Positions 9,701 through 17,625 of a stretch of DNA of 53,427 bases are shown here, piece by piece. A program made the position numbers and the translations under genes. The notes under the pieces are model-generated. The model ran no database searches, was not told where the DNA came from, and saw only the letters and a program-made list of their open reading frames with translations. The DNA is taken from assembly GCA_964594775.1 (NCBI GenBank), contig CAZQNO010000016.1:1-53427 (forward strand). The letters are read 5' to 3'. The DNA comes from CAYFVU01 sp964594775 (GTDB lineage Bacteria > Spirochaetota > Spirochaetia > DSM-16054 > Sediminispirochaetaceae). Within the stretch, counting starts at the first letter, position 1, and every line of letters starts with the position of its first letter.

Positions 9701-9897
9701 TCCTTAATGGTGCCGGGGACGAAATGGCCGAAGTGGGGAAGACCGGTGGCAAAGGGAGGGCCGTCGTAAAAGACGAACTCCTCCTTCCCGTCTCTATTCT
9801 CGATGGACTTGCTGAAGATATCGTTCTTCTGCCAAAAATCGAGGACCTTCTCCTCCATCTTCGGAAAGTCGACTTTTGGGTCAACGGGTCTATACAA
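6772..9897 (-). CDS. ileS: Isoleucyl-tRNA synthetase, eukaryote-like class
   Basis: Charges tRNA-Ile. The class I signature HFGH (a HIGH variant) follows PPFATGLP, and GKKMSKSERNY carries the KMSKS loop. The context PPFATGLPHFGH and the 1041-aa length match the eukaryote-like (type 2, mupirocin-insensitive) group known from spirochaetes. Ordinary bacterial IleRS reads differently here and ends in a zinc finger that is missing in this protein. The start is TTG 9897 with a strong upstream GAGGAGG. A stable hairpin lies in its leader. Confidence 0.96.
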   Translation of the reverse strand: MYRPVDPKVDFPKMEEKVLDFWQKNDIFSKSIENRDGKEEFVFYDGPPFATGLPHFGHFVPGTIKDIIPRYKTMKGMKVDRRFGWDCHGLPVEYEIEKELGISGKSRIEEYGVGKFNEQCRSIVLRYTAEWERIVTRMGRWVDFEHDYKTMDPDFMESIWWAVKTLWEKGYLYEGYNILPYSPALSTPLSNFEVNLGGYQEVVDPAVTVKFKLKGKEDTFFLAWTTTPWTLPSNLALALGPDITYAKVKDGDEYYILAKDRLSSYYKNEEDYKIVEEKKGSRLSGIDYEPLFPYFADAEKKGAFKTILADYVSTEEGSGIVHTAPGFGEEDYEALKDTEVPVVCPIDAECRFTSEVPDFEGLFVKDADEPIMDMLKERGKLVKRAKYRHSYPFCYRTKKPLIYRAVSSWFVNIAKIKGKMLGANEKVNWVPDHLKHGRFGKWLEGAREWAISRNRYWGNPLPVWKCDGSDHREVIGSRKELQEKSGVWVEDLHKHFIDEITWPSPDGKGTMRRIPDVLDCWFESGSMPYAQNHYPFENKEWFEKNFPADFICEGLDQTRGWFYTLTILAAAIFDEPAFMNVVTNGLVLAEDGKKMSKSERNYSDPMDVINQFGADALRLFLMHSAVVKAEDLRYSDEGVKEVLKNFIIPLWNSYSFFVTYANIDGYEYRREPKNLINPLDQWVLSEAERLVADVTAELEAYDLQKAIDPILRFIDLLNNWYIRRSRRRFWRSENDPDKMQAYDTLSTVLMKLIHVAAPIIPFVTEEIYQNLKTGEMPESIHLADYPEADSSKRDLDLERKMSVTRKAVSMGRALRSMHSIKTRQPLKAIYLVTKDGSERKILREMEEIIREELNVKDVLFKENEEDLVVYSAKPNYKILGKKLGKYMKQVAEKIEKLSMSEIQSILDGATLYLDYSGGSLELNEEGIVVQRSEKEHMKVLNEESLTVGLDTEVTDELRQEGAVRDLVRSIQNLRKETGLEVTDRIRLVLYGTDDVQKAVENFEEHLLNETLARDYQWKEPVDGIEVECGEGSCKISLSKTK

Positions 9898-9924
9898 AAC
9901 GGCCTCCTCAAGGAATTATCGTCT

Positions 9925-9952
9925 TCTCTCCTCTCCCGAAAGCGAGGAGAGA
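9925..9952 (-). promoter_or_regulatory. ileS: Hairpin in the ileS 5' leader
   Basis: Nine-base arms (TCTCTCCTC and GAGGAGAGA on the transcribed strand) enclose a 10-base loop, 15-20 bases upstream of the ileS ribosome binding site. There is no T-run, so it is not an intrinsic terminator. I see no T-box motif either. Its pyrimidine-rich arm could pair with the GAGGAGG ribosome binding site as an alternative fold; this is speculative. Confidence 0.4.
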
Positions 9953-10018
9953 GTGCAGTAAACGCTACTGTAGCAGGATATTCGTAGAGACCATTCTAGA
10001 GAAAAGGCTTCTCCGATG

Positions 10019-12115
10019 TCAAGCCGTGGGCCACCATGCGCCGTAGTCTCCATCGCCGCCCGTGTGTTCCCGGGAAATGTACTTCCCCTTTTCCACCTGT
10101 GCCCTGCTGCATTCCTTTTCTTCCGTTTTTCGGTAGCGGTTCTTGAGGTTTTCGTCGAGAATCCGTGCCTTGCAGTTGTCCTTCCACTCCGTATCGAAGA
10201 GTTCTATGAGTTCCTTCTTTAACTTCTCCTCGAAAATAGGACAGGTTACCTCTACGCGTCTGTCCAAGTTCCTCGGCAAAAGGTCCGCAGAAGAGATGAA
10301 TACCTTTTCTTCGCCTCCCGCGGCGAAAATGTAGTACCTAGTATGCTCAAGGTATCGGTCCACTATGCTGATGGCCTCGATATTCTCACTGAGTCCCTCT
10401 TTTCCCGCAACGAGAGAGAACATGCCGCGAATGATGAGCCGTACCTTTACTCCGGCCCTTCCGGCCTCGTAGAGCTTTTTTCCTATGCGTTTGTCGGCGA
10501 TATTGTTGAGTTTCATGTGAATGTACGCCTCTTTCCCCGCGGCGGCGTGTGCAATCTCTTCATCGACCAGCCGATTAAAATTGTCCCGAAAGTAGAAAGG
10601 GGAGACCAGCAGCGTCTTGAACTTGACGATTTTATAATTGCTTTCGAAAAAGTCGAAGAGCCTCTCCACCTCTTCGGTGATGCGTTCATCGCCGGTGAGA
10701 AGGTAGCTGTCGGTGTAGCTCTGAGCGGTATCTTCGTTAAAGTTACCCGTCCCTATGGCGGCGATGCGATACACCTCGTCTCCCGTTTTCTTCTTCGTAA
10801 TGCTGCAGAGTTTTGCATGCACCTTGAGTCCGGGTATACCGAATATGACCTTTACTCCTTCTTTCTTCAGCTTATTCGCCCAGTTGATGTTCGCCTTTTC
10901 GTCGAAGCGGGCCTGCAATTCCAATAGGACGACCACCTCCTTGCGGTTCTTTCGCGCGTTTATCAGGGCATTGACGACACTCGAGTAGCGGGCAACACGG
11001 TAGAGCGTTATCTTTATTCCCGTTACCTTCGGGTCGAGGGCCGCCTCCCGCAGAAGATCGATGAGATAGTCGAAGGGATGGTAGGGAAACTGCAGGAGCA
11101 CGTCTTTTTTCCGAATCACATCGAGGATCTTTGTCTGCTCCTCCAGATCCTTATGCGGAATTTTCGGCGGCTCCTGGTCCGGGTCTTCCCGAATAATCTT
11201 CGGAAAGGAAATATAGTCTCGGGAATTATGATACCTTCCTCCCGGCAGGAGCGTGTCGAGGGGTTTGAGCTTGAGCTTCTTCTTGAAGAAATCGACCATC
11301 GTTTGCGGCATCTCCGTATCGTAGGTGAGCCGAACCGGTCTTCCCCTTTTTCGTTTATCAAGGCTCTTCTGGATCTTGTTGAGGTAGCTCACGCCGAAAT
11401 CGTCGTCTATATCGAGTTCCGAATCCCTGGTGATTTTTATATCGAATGCCTGAAAACAGTCGTAGTCGAGCATGCCGAAAATGTAGGGAAGCCCGTAGCG
11501 AATGACGTCTTCGAGAAGGATGATATACTGCTTCTTGTCCTCGCCGGGAAGAAGGATGAAGCGGGAGCAGGTTTTTGAGGGAATTTCTATGATGCTAAAT
11601 TTGGGACTTCCCTTCGTTCCGGACTTGATAAGTTCAACCGCCAGGTAGAGGGCCGTATCCTTCAATTCGGGAAACCGGTAGCGTCCGTCTATCATTACGG
11701 GGAAGATCTTGGGCCGGATCTCTTGAATGAGATAGTCGTATACAAAGGCCTGCTGATGCTCGTTCAGCTCATGCTCCCTGAGGAAGTATATTCCGTGATC
11801 TTCCAGTTCTTTTTTCGTGGTGTTGAAAACCTTTTCGAATCTTCCATGCTGTTCTATGACTATCTTCTGAATGCTTTCGAGAATGCCTGCCGGGTCCTCC
11901 TCGATGAGCTCCATGCTCTTCTTTCCCAGCTGGGTCAATCTTTTGAGCGTAGCCACCCGCACGCGGAAGAATTCGTCCAGGTTATTGCTGTATATTCCAA
12001 GAAACTTTATCCGTTGTGGAAGAGGAACCCGCAGGTCCATCGCCTCCTGCAGTACCCGCTCGTTGAAGGAGAGCCAGCTTATCTCCTTGTTGATGTAGTC
12101 CCGCTTTCCGCTCAT
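10019..12115 (-). CDS. ppk: Polyphosphate kinase 1
   Basis: Reversibly polymerises the terminal phosphate of ATP into polyphosphate. The N-terminal domain begins YINKEISWLSFNERVL and the head domain includes SNNLDEFFRVR. The catalytic half carries GLKVHAKLC, whose His is the phospho-histidine, and the later phospholipase-D-like repeat with LDRRVEV. At 698 aa it is full length. The last 15 residues (after about REHTGGD) are atypical. Its ATG overlaps the pfkA stop as ATGA, so pfkA and ppk are co-translated. Confidence 0.95.
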   Translation of the reverse strand: MSGKRDYINKEISWLSFNERVLQEAMDLRVPLPQRIKFLGIYSNNLDEFFRVRVATLKRLTQLGKKSMELIEEDPAGILESIQKIVIEQHGRFEKVFNTTKKELEDHGIYFLREHELNEHQQAFVYDYLIQEIRPKIFPVMIDGRYRFPELKDTALYLAVELIKSGTKGSPKFSIIEIPSKTCSRFILLPGEDKKQYIILLEDVIRYGLPYIFGMLDYDCFQAFDIKITRDSELDIDDDFGVSYLNKIQKSLDKRKRGRPVRLTYDTEMPQTMVDFFKKKLKLKPLDTLLPGGRYHNSRDYISFPKIIREDPDQEPPKIPHKDLEEQTKILDVIRKKDVLLQFPYHPFDYLIDLLREAALDPKVTGIKITLYRVARYSSVVNALINARKNRKEVVVLLELQARFDEKANINWANKLKKEGVKVIFGIPGLKVHAKLCSITKKKTGDEVYRIAAIGTGNFNEDTAQSYTDSYLLTGDERITEEVERLFDFFESNYKIVKFKTLLVSPFYFRDNFNRLVDEEIAHAAAGKEAYIHMKLNNIADKRIGKKLYEAGRAGVKVRLIIRGMFSLVAGKEGLSENIEAISIVDRYLEHTRYYIFAAGGEEKVFISSADLLPRNLDRRVEVTCPIFEEKLKKELIELFDTEWKDNCKARILDENLKNRYRKTEEKECSRAQVEKGKYISREHTGGDGDYGAWWPTA

Positions 12116-13173
12116 AGTCTTTCCGGGATTGCGTCGCCGAAGCAGGTACCTATGGTGCGGGCCTTCTGTACTATCGGATGATCCTTCGGCACGAGATTGA
12201 GCTTCCCCGAAACCTCTTTGAGAGGCACGCGTATCATCGTCTTATTGTGCAGGGCGACCATGCAGTCGTAGTTTTCCTCCGCCGCCGACTGGGCCGCGTA
12301 GGAACCGAGACGGGTGGCCAGTATGCGGTCGGAGGCCGTCGGGGTACCACCCCGCTGAATGTAGCCGAGAATGGTCTCTCTCGTGTTGAGGTCGATCCTC
12401 TTCTGTATTTCCTTTGCGATGTATCTCGCCGCTCCCTTCCGTTTCTTTTTCTCGGGAATGTCGATGCCCTCCGCCACCACGAGGATCGAATACGGTTTCC
12501 CCGACTTTGCCCTTTTCTTCAGATAATCTGCGATGACATCCAAGTCATAGGGAATTTCCGGTATGATAATGACATCTCCGCCGGCGGCCACACCGGAGTA
12601 GAGGGCAAGCCAGCCGGCATGATGTCCCATTACCTCTACCACCATGATCCTCTTGTGACTGTTCGCCGTTGTATGGATCCTGTCGATCGCCTCGGTGGCG
12701 ATGCTGAGGGCCGAATCGAAGCCAAAGGTGAGGTCGCTGCCCCACACATCGTTGTCGATGGTTTTCGGCACCCCGATAATGTGCAAACCCTCTTCCGAAA
12801 GCTTGTAGGCCGTTTTCATCGTCCCGTTCCCGCCGATGCAGACTACGCAGTCGAGCTCCAAGGAGTTGTAATTATCCTTTATGATGTCCGGTTTGCTGCG
12901 GATGTAATCGTTGTACTGATCCTTCTTGAACGGTTTCTCTCGAGAAGTGCCGAGAATGGTTCCGCCGAGAGTAAGAATGCCTGAGAGGTCCTCCTCGGTA
13001 AGAATGCGGTACTCCTTTTCTATGAGTCCTAAGAAACCCGAGGAAATACCGAGGACCTCCATGCCGTATTCGAGCATCGCCGTCTTCCCTACGCCGCGTA
13101 TCGCCGCGTTGATACCGGGACAATCTCCGCCGGCGCTGAGGATCCCTATTCTCTTTTTCTTTTTCTTCGTCAT
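12112..13173 (-). CDS. pfkA: 6-phosphofructokinase, atypical active site
   Basis: Phosphorylates fructose 6-phosphate in glycolysis. Family motifs are clear: GGDCPGINAAIRG, TIDND and VEVMGHHAGW. Three active-site positions are unusual. The GGDG loop reads GGNG (Asn116 for the usual Asp). The residue before TIDND is Lys137, the type seen in PPi-dependent and mixed-type enzymes. The usual Arg of MGR is His184. Gly117 is the ATP-type residue. Phosphoryl donor is therefore open: ATP, PPi or both. ATG 13173 is chosen because the product then begins MTKKKKKRIGIL like its relatives. It is the first gene of the pfkA-ppk pair. Confidence 0.9.
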   Translation of the reverse strand: MTKKKKKRIGILSAGGDCPGINAAIRGVGKTAMLEYGMEVLGISSGFLGLIEKEYRILTEEDLSGILTLGGTILGTSREKPFKKDQYNDYIRSKPDIIKDNYNSLELDCVVCIGGNGTMKTAYKLSEEGLHIIGVPKTIDNDVWGSDLTFGFDSALSIATEAIDRIHTTANSHKRIMVVEVMGHHAGWLALYSGVAAGGDVIIIPEIPYDLDVIADYLKKRAKSGKPYSILVVAEGIDIPEKKKRKGAARYIAKEIQKRIDLNTRETILGYIQRGGTPTASDRILATRLGSYAAQSAAEENYDCMVALHNKTMIRVPLKEVSGKLNLVPKDHPIVQKARTIGTCFGDAIPERL

Positions 13174-13250
13174 TATTCTTAACTCTATAGAGAGGAAGGA
13201 GAATTTACAAGCAATGCGCAGAACGCTCATGTAATTTTAACATTCGATAT

Positions 13251-13279
13251 TTGCATTTTTACCCTTTGCCGTTCATAGT
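13251..13279 (+). promoter_or_regulatory. Promoter of the parA-like gene
   Basis: TTGCAT at 13251-13256, a 17-bp spacer and CATAGT at 13274-13279, followed by a 19-base leader with GGAGG before ATG 13299. It lies between the divergent pfkA and parA-like genes. Confidence 0.5.
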
Positions 13280-13298
13280 AGGTAGTAGGAGGCCTTTT

Positions 13299-14042
13299 AT
13301 GTCCGTCCTCGCCGTCTACAGCATAAAGGGGGGAGTGGGAAAAACCGCCGCCGCGGTGAATCTTGCCTACCTCGCTTCATTACACAGCTCTCGAACCCTC
13401 ATCATCGATCTCGATCCCCAAGGCTCGGCGAGCTACTACTTCGGCAAGAAACCGTCGAAGAAATTAAATTCCGAAAAACTTGTCAAGGGGGGAAAAAAGA
13501 CGGAGAAACACATCGAGTCTACCGCCTTCGAGAGGCTCGATATCTTGCCGTCGAATCTCAGTCTCCGAAACATGGATATCGCCCTCGACGATGCGAAACA
13601 TTCCAAGAGGCGGCTCGGCTCACTGGTCAAGCATCACGCCGAAAGCTACGCACATATTTTCCTGGATACCCCGCCGAACATCAATCTCGAATCGGAAAAT
13701 GTCTTTCGTGCCGCCGACTACCTTCTCGTGCCCCTCATTCCCAGCCCATTGAGTCTCCACAGTTTCCACAAGCTCCTCCGCTTCTTCGATGAGAATGCAC
13801 TTAAGAAGAAAAAACTCCTCCCCTTCTTCTCCCTCGCGGATCGTCGAAAAAAGATCCACAGAGAAACCCTTGAAATTCGGGATATCTCCGGAATACCCCT
13901 CCTCTCTACTTCGATTCCTTACAGTTCTCTCGTGGAAAAAATGGGTGAACGGAGAAACCCTCTGCCCGCCTTTTCTCGAAATTCAAAAGCCTCTCTCGCC
14001 TTTTCCGCTCTTTGGGAGGAGATAAAAAAGCGCATAGACTGA
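13299..14042 (+). CDS. ParA-family ATPase, orphan
   Basis: A MinD/ParA-type P-loop ATPase with the deviant Walker A motif SIKGGVGKTAAA at the N terminus, DLDPQGS (Walker A' region) and FLDTPPN (Walker B). Such proteins position DNA, flagella or protein arrays by dimerising on nucleoid or membrane. No parB, parS cluster, minE or flhF is nearby, so the cargo is unknown. ATG 13299 follows a clear GGAGG and the upstream promoter. The C-terminal 50 residues are basic. The neighbour flaB could hint at flagellar positioning, but flaB has its own promoter. Confidence 0.88.
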   Translation: MSVLAVYSIKGGVGKTAAAVNLAYLASLHSSRTLIIDLDPQGSASYYFGKKPSKKLNSEKLVKGGKKTEKHIESTAFERLDILPSNLSLRNMDIALDDAKHSKRRLGSLVKHHAESYAHIFLDTPPNINLESENVFRAADYLLVPLIPSPLSLHSFHKLLRFFDENALKKKKLLPFFSLADRRKKIHRETLEIRDISGIPLLSTSIPYSSLVEKMGERRNPLPAFSRNSKASLAFSALWEEIKKRID

Positions 14043-14043
14043 A

Positions 14044-14073
14044 CCGGGACCTTCCCGGAATACCGTTTTTTTT
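14044..14073 (+). terminator. Possible terminator after the parA-like gene
   Basis: A CCGGGA/TCCCGG stem with a 3-base loop lies three bases after the stop codon. Eight T residues follow, but only after a 7-base gap. The tight loop and the gap make it a weak intrinsic terminator. Confidence 0.4.
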
Positions 14074-14082
14074 CACTTTTTC

Positions 14083-14109
14083 TAAAGCCCTCTCCTGAAA
14101 AACCGAAAA
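14083..14109 (+). promoter_or_regulatory. Sigma-28 (FliA)-type promoter of flaB
   Basis: TAAA at 14083-14086, 15 bp, then ACCGAAAA at 14102-14109. This matches the flagellar sigma-28 consensus TAAA-N15-GCCGATAA at 10 of 12 positions. It lies about 57 bp upstream of the flaB start, a normal place for a class 3 flagellin promoter. Confidence 0.72.
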
Positions 14110-14165
14110 TTGAAGTGTGAGAAAAGCGGACAAGGATGTCCGCATCATCATTCAAGGAGGATGAG

Positions 14166-15038
14166 ATGATAATCAATCACAACATGAGTGCGATCTTCGC
14201 CCAACGCCAGCAGAGCTGGAACAATTGGGAGGTCGACAAGAACATCGAGAAGCTCTCTTCCGGTTTACGCATCAACCGGGCCGGCGATGATGCATCCGGA
14301 CTTGCGGTTTCCGAGAAAATGCGGTCTCAGATCAGAGGCTTGCACAGGGCACAGAGGAATGCCGAAGACGGCATCTCCTTCATCCAGGCAACGGAAGGAT
14401 ACCTGCAGGAAAGCCAGGACATTCTTCACCGAATGCGCGAGCTCGCCATCCAGGCCAGTAACGGCATCTATTCCGACGAGGACAGGATGCAGATACAGGT
14501 CGAAATCAGCCAGCTCGTAGACGAGGTCAACCGCATCTCCAGCCATGCCCAGTTCAACGGCATGAACATGCTCACCGGCCGCTTCGCCAGCGAAACCGGA
14601 GAGAACCAGGTCACCGCCAGCATGTGGCTGCATATCGGCGCCAACATGGACCAGAGGGAGCGGGTCTACATCGGAACCATGACCGCCCAGGGTCTGGGCA
14701 TCCAGGGAACCGGTTCGATGGCCCACGCCGCAACCTTTATCTCTATGTCCTCGCCCGACAAGGCCAACATGGCCATCGCCACCATCGACGCGGCACTCAC
14801 GAAAGTGAGCAAGCAGCGTGCCGACCTCGGCGCCTATCAGAACCGCTTGAACTACGCGGTGAAGGGGCTCGGAATCGGCGCCGAGAACCTGCAGGCAGCC
14901 GAATCGAGAATCCGGGACACCGATATGGCGGAGGAAATGGTCCAATACACCAAGAACCAAATCCTTGTGCAGTCTTCTACCGCCATGCTCGCGCAGGCGA
15001 ATCAGAAGTCACAGTCGGTTCTCCAGCTGCTGCAGTAG
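14166..15038 (+). CDS. flaB: Flagellin FlaB, periplasmic flagellar core protein
   Basis: Builds the core of the periplasmic flagellar filament. The N-terminal D0/D1 region begins MIINHNMSAIFAQRQ and includes KLSSGLRINRAGDDASGLAVS. The C-terminal D0 ends MLAQANQKSQSVLQLLQ. At 290 aa it is the normal size for spirochaete FlaB, which lacks the large variable outer domains of external flagellins. ATG 14166 is preceded by AAGGAGG. A sigma-28-type promoter and a strong terminator bracket it, so it is monocistronic. Other flagellar structural genes are not adjacent. Confidence 0.97.
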   Translation: MIINHNMSAIFAQRQQSWNNWEVDKNIEKLSSGLRINRAGDDASGLAVSEKMRSQIRGLHRAQRNAEDGISFIQATEGYLQESQDILHRMRELAIQASNGIYSDEDRMQIQVEISQLVDEVNRISSHAQFNGMNMLTGRFASETGENQVTASMWLHIGANMDQRERVYIGTMTAQGLGIQGTGSMAHAATFISMSSPDKANMAIATIDAALTKVSKQRADLGAYQNRLNYAVKGLGIGAENLQAAESRIRDTDMAEEMVQYTKNQILVQSSTAMLAQANQKSQSVLQLLQ

Positions 15039-15056
15039 TTCGGTTTTTCTGTGTAC

Positions 15057-15090
15057 CCGCCGTCCCCTTCCCTATGGGGGGCGGTTTTTT
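15057..15090 (+). terminator. Intrinsic terminator of flaB
   Basis: CCGCC/GGCGG outer stem plus CCCC/GGGG inner stem with a two-base bulge, followed directly by six T residues. It starts 18 bp after the flaB stop codon. Confidence 0.85.
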
Positions 15091-15164
15091 ATGGCGCATA
15101 TCAGAATTGCTGAGCTCATATACAAAGGGTCGAGTTTTCGCTACAGTAGCTTTGAGGCTTATTG

Positions 15165-16550
15165 ATGAAATCGCTCCACTTTCGTGTTCCAAAAACAGTT
15201 GAGAGATTCGGCCGCATTTTCGAAGAGGCGGGTTTTTCCTGCTATCTCGTCGGCGGCGCCGTACGCAATATGGTTCTCCATCGCAAGCCTACCGATTACG
15301 ACTTCGCCGGCGATGCCGATCCGGGTCAAGTCATACAGCTTTTCAAGCGGGTCATTCCAACGGGGATCAAACACGGCACCGTTACGGTTCTCTTCGAAGG
15401 ACAGAGATTCGAGTATACCACATTCCGCGTGGAAAGCTCCTACAGCGATTCCCGCCATCCGGACTCCATCACCTTCACCCCCTCTATTGAAGAAGACCTT
15501 TCACGGCGGGATTTTACCATCAATTCCATGGCGGTGAAGATTCCCGGAGGAGCACTGCTCGACCCCTTCGGCGGCAGAGAAGATCTCAAGAGAGCAATCA
15601 TCCGCACCGTCGGCCCTCCTGAAACACGGATTGAGGAGGACGCCCTGCGAATGGTACGGGGCTGCCGTTTCTCCGCACAGCTCGAATTCGACCTCGATGA
15701 GAAGCTCGTTGCGGCAATGAGAAGAGACGCCGCACGAATAGGCCTTGTTTCCGCCGAGCGGATACGGGAAGAACTTGAAAAGATCATGAAAACCGACCTT
15801 CCCTCTAAGGGTTTTCTTGAAATGGAAAATTGCGGTCTATTGCCGAATATTCTGCCGGAACTCTCCGCCTGCCGCGGGATAATCCAAGGAGACTTCCACT
15901 CCTTCGATGTGCTGGATCACTCCCTCTATTGCTGTGACGGCGCCCCGAAGGATCGTCCGGAGGTCCGCTTTGCCGCCCTGTTCCATGACCTGGGGAAGGC
16001 CGAAACAGCCGACGAAAGAAGTTTAGCGCTTGTTTCCGGAGACAGTGCCGAGTATCCGACTTTCCACGGTCATGAAAAGGCCTCCGAGCAAATCACCCAT
16101 AAGATCTGCCGGCGTCTCCGTTTCTCGAAGGCCTCCGAGGAGCGTATCTGCAGGCTCGTCCGTCACCATATGTTCAACTACAATGAACAGTGGAGCGATG
16201 CTGCCGTCCGCCGCTTCATCGCTCGTGTGGGAAAAGACCTCATCGACGATCTTTTCGCCCTCAGGACGGCGGATACCTTCGGCATGAGAAGAAGACCTGG
16301 TTCCGGGGCTCCCCTTATCGAACTCAAGCGGCGGATCGAAGGAGTCATTTCCGCCGAACAGGCCCTTTCGGCACACGATCTTGCCGTAGACGGCCACCAG
16401 CTCGAAGAAGCGGGTATTCCCAAGGGGCCCGACATGGGCACCGTAATAGATCAACTTCTCGAGGCAGTCCTCGACGATCCGGAGATGAATACCAAAGAAA
16501 GGCTCCTGACCTTGGCCAGGAGCTTCTACGCACATCATCTAAAGACTTGA
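15165..16550 (+). CDS. cca: CCA-adding tRNA nucleotidyltransferase with HD domain
   Basis: Adds or repairs the 3' CCA end of tRNA. The class II nucleotidyltransferase head has GGAVRNMVL and DYDFAGDADP, with the two catalytic aspartates. RRDFTINSMA and the ERIREELEKI segment follow. A C-terminal HD domain (FHDLGKAE, then HGHEKAS) suggests added phosphohydrolase activity, as in bacterial HD-containing members. A poly(A) polymerase role cannot be excluded by sequence. ATG 15165 has GAGG upstream; a TTG codon directly precedes it. Confidence 0.93.
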   Translation: MKSLHFRVPKTVERFGRIFEEAGFSCYLVGGAVRNMVLHRKPTDYDFAGDADPGQVIQLFKRVIPTGIKHGTVTVLFEGQRFEYTTFRVESSYSDSRHPDSITFTPSIEEDLSRRDFTINSMAVKIPGGALLDPFGGREDLKRAIIRTVGPPETRIEEDALRMVRGCRFSAQLEFDLDEKLVAAMRRDAARIGLVSAERIREELEKIMKTDLPSKGFLEMENCGLLPNILPELSACRGIIQGDFHSFDVLDHSLYCCDGAPKDRPEVRFAALFHDLGKAETADERSLALVSGDSAEYPTFHGHEKASEQITHKICRRLRFSKASEERICRLVRHHMFNYNEQWSDAAVRRFIARVGKDLIDDLFALRTADTFGMRRRPGSGAPLIELKRRIEGVISAEQALSAHDLAVDGHQLEEAGIPKGPDMGTVIDQLLEAVLDDPEMNTKERLLTLARSFYAHHLKT

Positions 16551-16559
16551 CGGTTTCGA

Positions 16560-17351
16560 CTACCGTTTTGATTTTTCCCGACGTTTTTTTTCCTTCTTTT
16601 CCACCCCGCCCTCGGCGAGGCTGCGGTAGGCAATTCCCGCGGCATTCTGCTCGGCCTCTTTCTTGTTTTTCCCCTGCCCCGGACCGTAATCCTTTCCATT
16701 TATACCGACATGAATCCAAAAGGTCCGGTCATGATCGGGACCGGTCTTCTTCACCAAAGAGTATCGAGGATAACTCTTGAACTTCTTTTGCACGAATTCC
16801 TGAAGGAGCGTCTTGTAGTCCTTCTTGTGCCTGTCCTCGAGCACCTTGTTTATTTCCGGCACAAGGTACTTGAGAACAAAGTTCTTCGAGGCTTTGAAAC
16901 CCGAATCCAGGTAGTAGGCTCCGATAATCGCCTCCATGCAGTCGGCCAGAATAGCCTTTTTCGACCGTCCGCCGGAATACTCCTCTCCCTTTCCGATGAG
17001 GATGAAATTATCCACCTTGATACTCTTTGCTATCTCGGCGAGGCTGTCCTCGCTTACCACGAAGGATTTTATCCTCGCCAGATCACCTTCGGCCTTGTCG
17101 GTGAGGGTGAGATAGAGGTACTCGCTTGCCACGAGCCCGAGCACGCTGTCGCCCAAAAACTCAAGCTTTTCGTTGTTGTCTACGCCACCACCGTTTTCAT
17201 TTGCAAAGGAACGATGAGAAAAAGCAAGGTTCAGGAGGTCGAGCTTCCTGAACCTTATACCGATATGTTTTTCGAATAATTGTAATTCTTTCTTTCGTTC
17301 CGCAGAAACCGGAGGTGTCTGCACTTCCTGTTGCTTCTGTAAAAGACCCAC
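16560..17351 (-). CDS. rnc: Ribonuclease III
   Basis: Cleaves double-stranded RNA, maturing rRNA precursors and some mRNAs. The signature NNEKLEFLGDSVLGL (about residue 60) carries the catalytic acidic residues. A double-stranded RNA-binding domain follows (about 175-245, with KNKKEAEQNAAGIAYRSL). The C-terminal tail is a short Lys/Arg-rich run. GTG 17351 is the start. It is the last gene of the coaD-rpmF-acpP-rnc unit; acpP-rnc adjacency is common in bacteria. Confidence 0.96.
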   Translation of the reverse strand: MGLLQKQQEVQTPPVSAERKKELQLFEKHIGIRFRKLDLLNLAFSHRSFANENGGGVDNNEKLEFLGDSVLGLVASEYLYLTLTDKAEGDLARIKSFVVSEDSLAEIAKSIKVDNFILIGKGEEYSGGRSKKAILADCMEAIIGAYYLDSGFKASKNFVLKYLVPEINKVLEDRHKKDYKTLLQEFVQKKFKSYPRYSLVKKTGPDHDRTFWIHVGINGKDYGPGQGKNKKEAEQNAAGIAYRSLAEGGVEKKEKKRREKSKR

Positions 17352-17363
17352 GGTTTTTCCGTA

Positions 17364-17603
17364 CTACTTGTCCACCTGAGTTTTGAGAAATTCCACCGCA
17401 TCACCAACGGTTTCAAATTCGTTGGCTTTTTCATCGGGAATAGAGATGCCCATTTCCTCTTCGATTGCGTAGACCAGTTCGTAGGTATCCAGGCTGTCGG
17501 CTCCCAGATCCTGTCTAAAAGAAGCTTCAGGAGTAATTTTGTCTTCTTCTACTTCGAGCTTCTCCGCTATAAGTTTTTTTACCTTTTCAAACACGTCATC
17601 CAT
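17364..17603 (-). CDS. acpP: Acyl carrier protein
   Basis: A 79-aa acidic four-helix protein that carries growing fatty acyl chains on a phosphopantetheine arm. The attachment serine is in GADSLDTYEL (about residue 36). ATG 17603 is chosen because GAAGGAGAAG stands just upstream and the product then starts MDDVFEKVKK like other ACPs. It is followed 12 bp later by rnc. The gene for its cofactor precursor pathway, coaD, lies upstream in the same unit. Confidence 0.97.
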   Translation of the reverse strand: MDDVFEKVKKLIAEKLEVEEDKITPEASFRQDLGADSLDTYELVYAIEEEMGISIPDEKANEFETVGDAVEFLKTQVDK

Positions 17604-17625
17604 ACGCTTCTCCTTCTTCGTACTG

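Noticed and set aside
8299..9987. A 562-codon open frame on the + strand opposite ileS
   Set aside because: It is fully antisense to the strongly supported ileS, has no family motif and owes its length to G+C-rich codon bias on the other strand.
9898..10018. A T-box riboswitch ahead of ileS
   Set aside because: The leader is about 120 bases at most and shows no T-box consensus or terminator; only a simple hairpin is present.
15120..15165. A leaderless promoter at cca
   Set aside because: The TACAGT near the start has no acceptable -35 at 16-18 bp and a GAGG site is present before the ATG.
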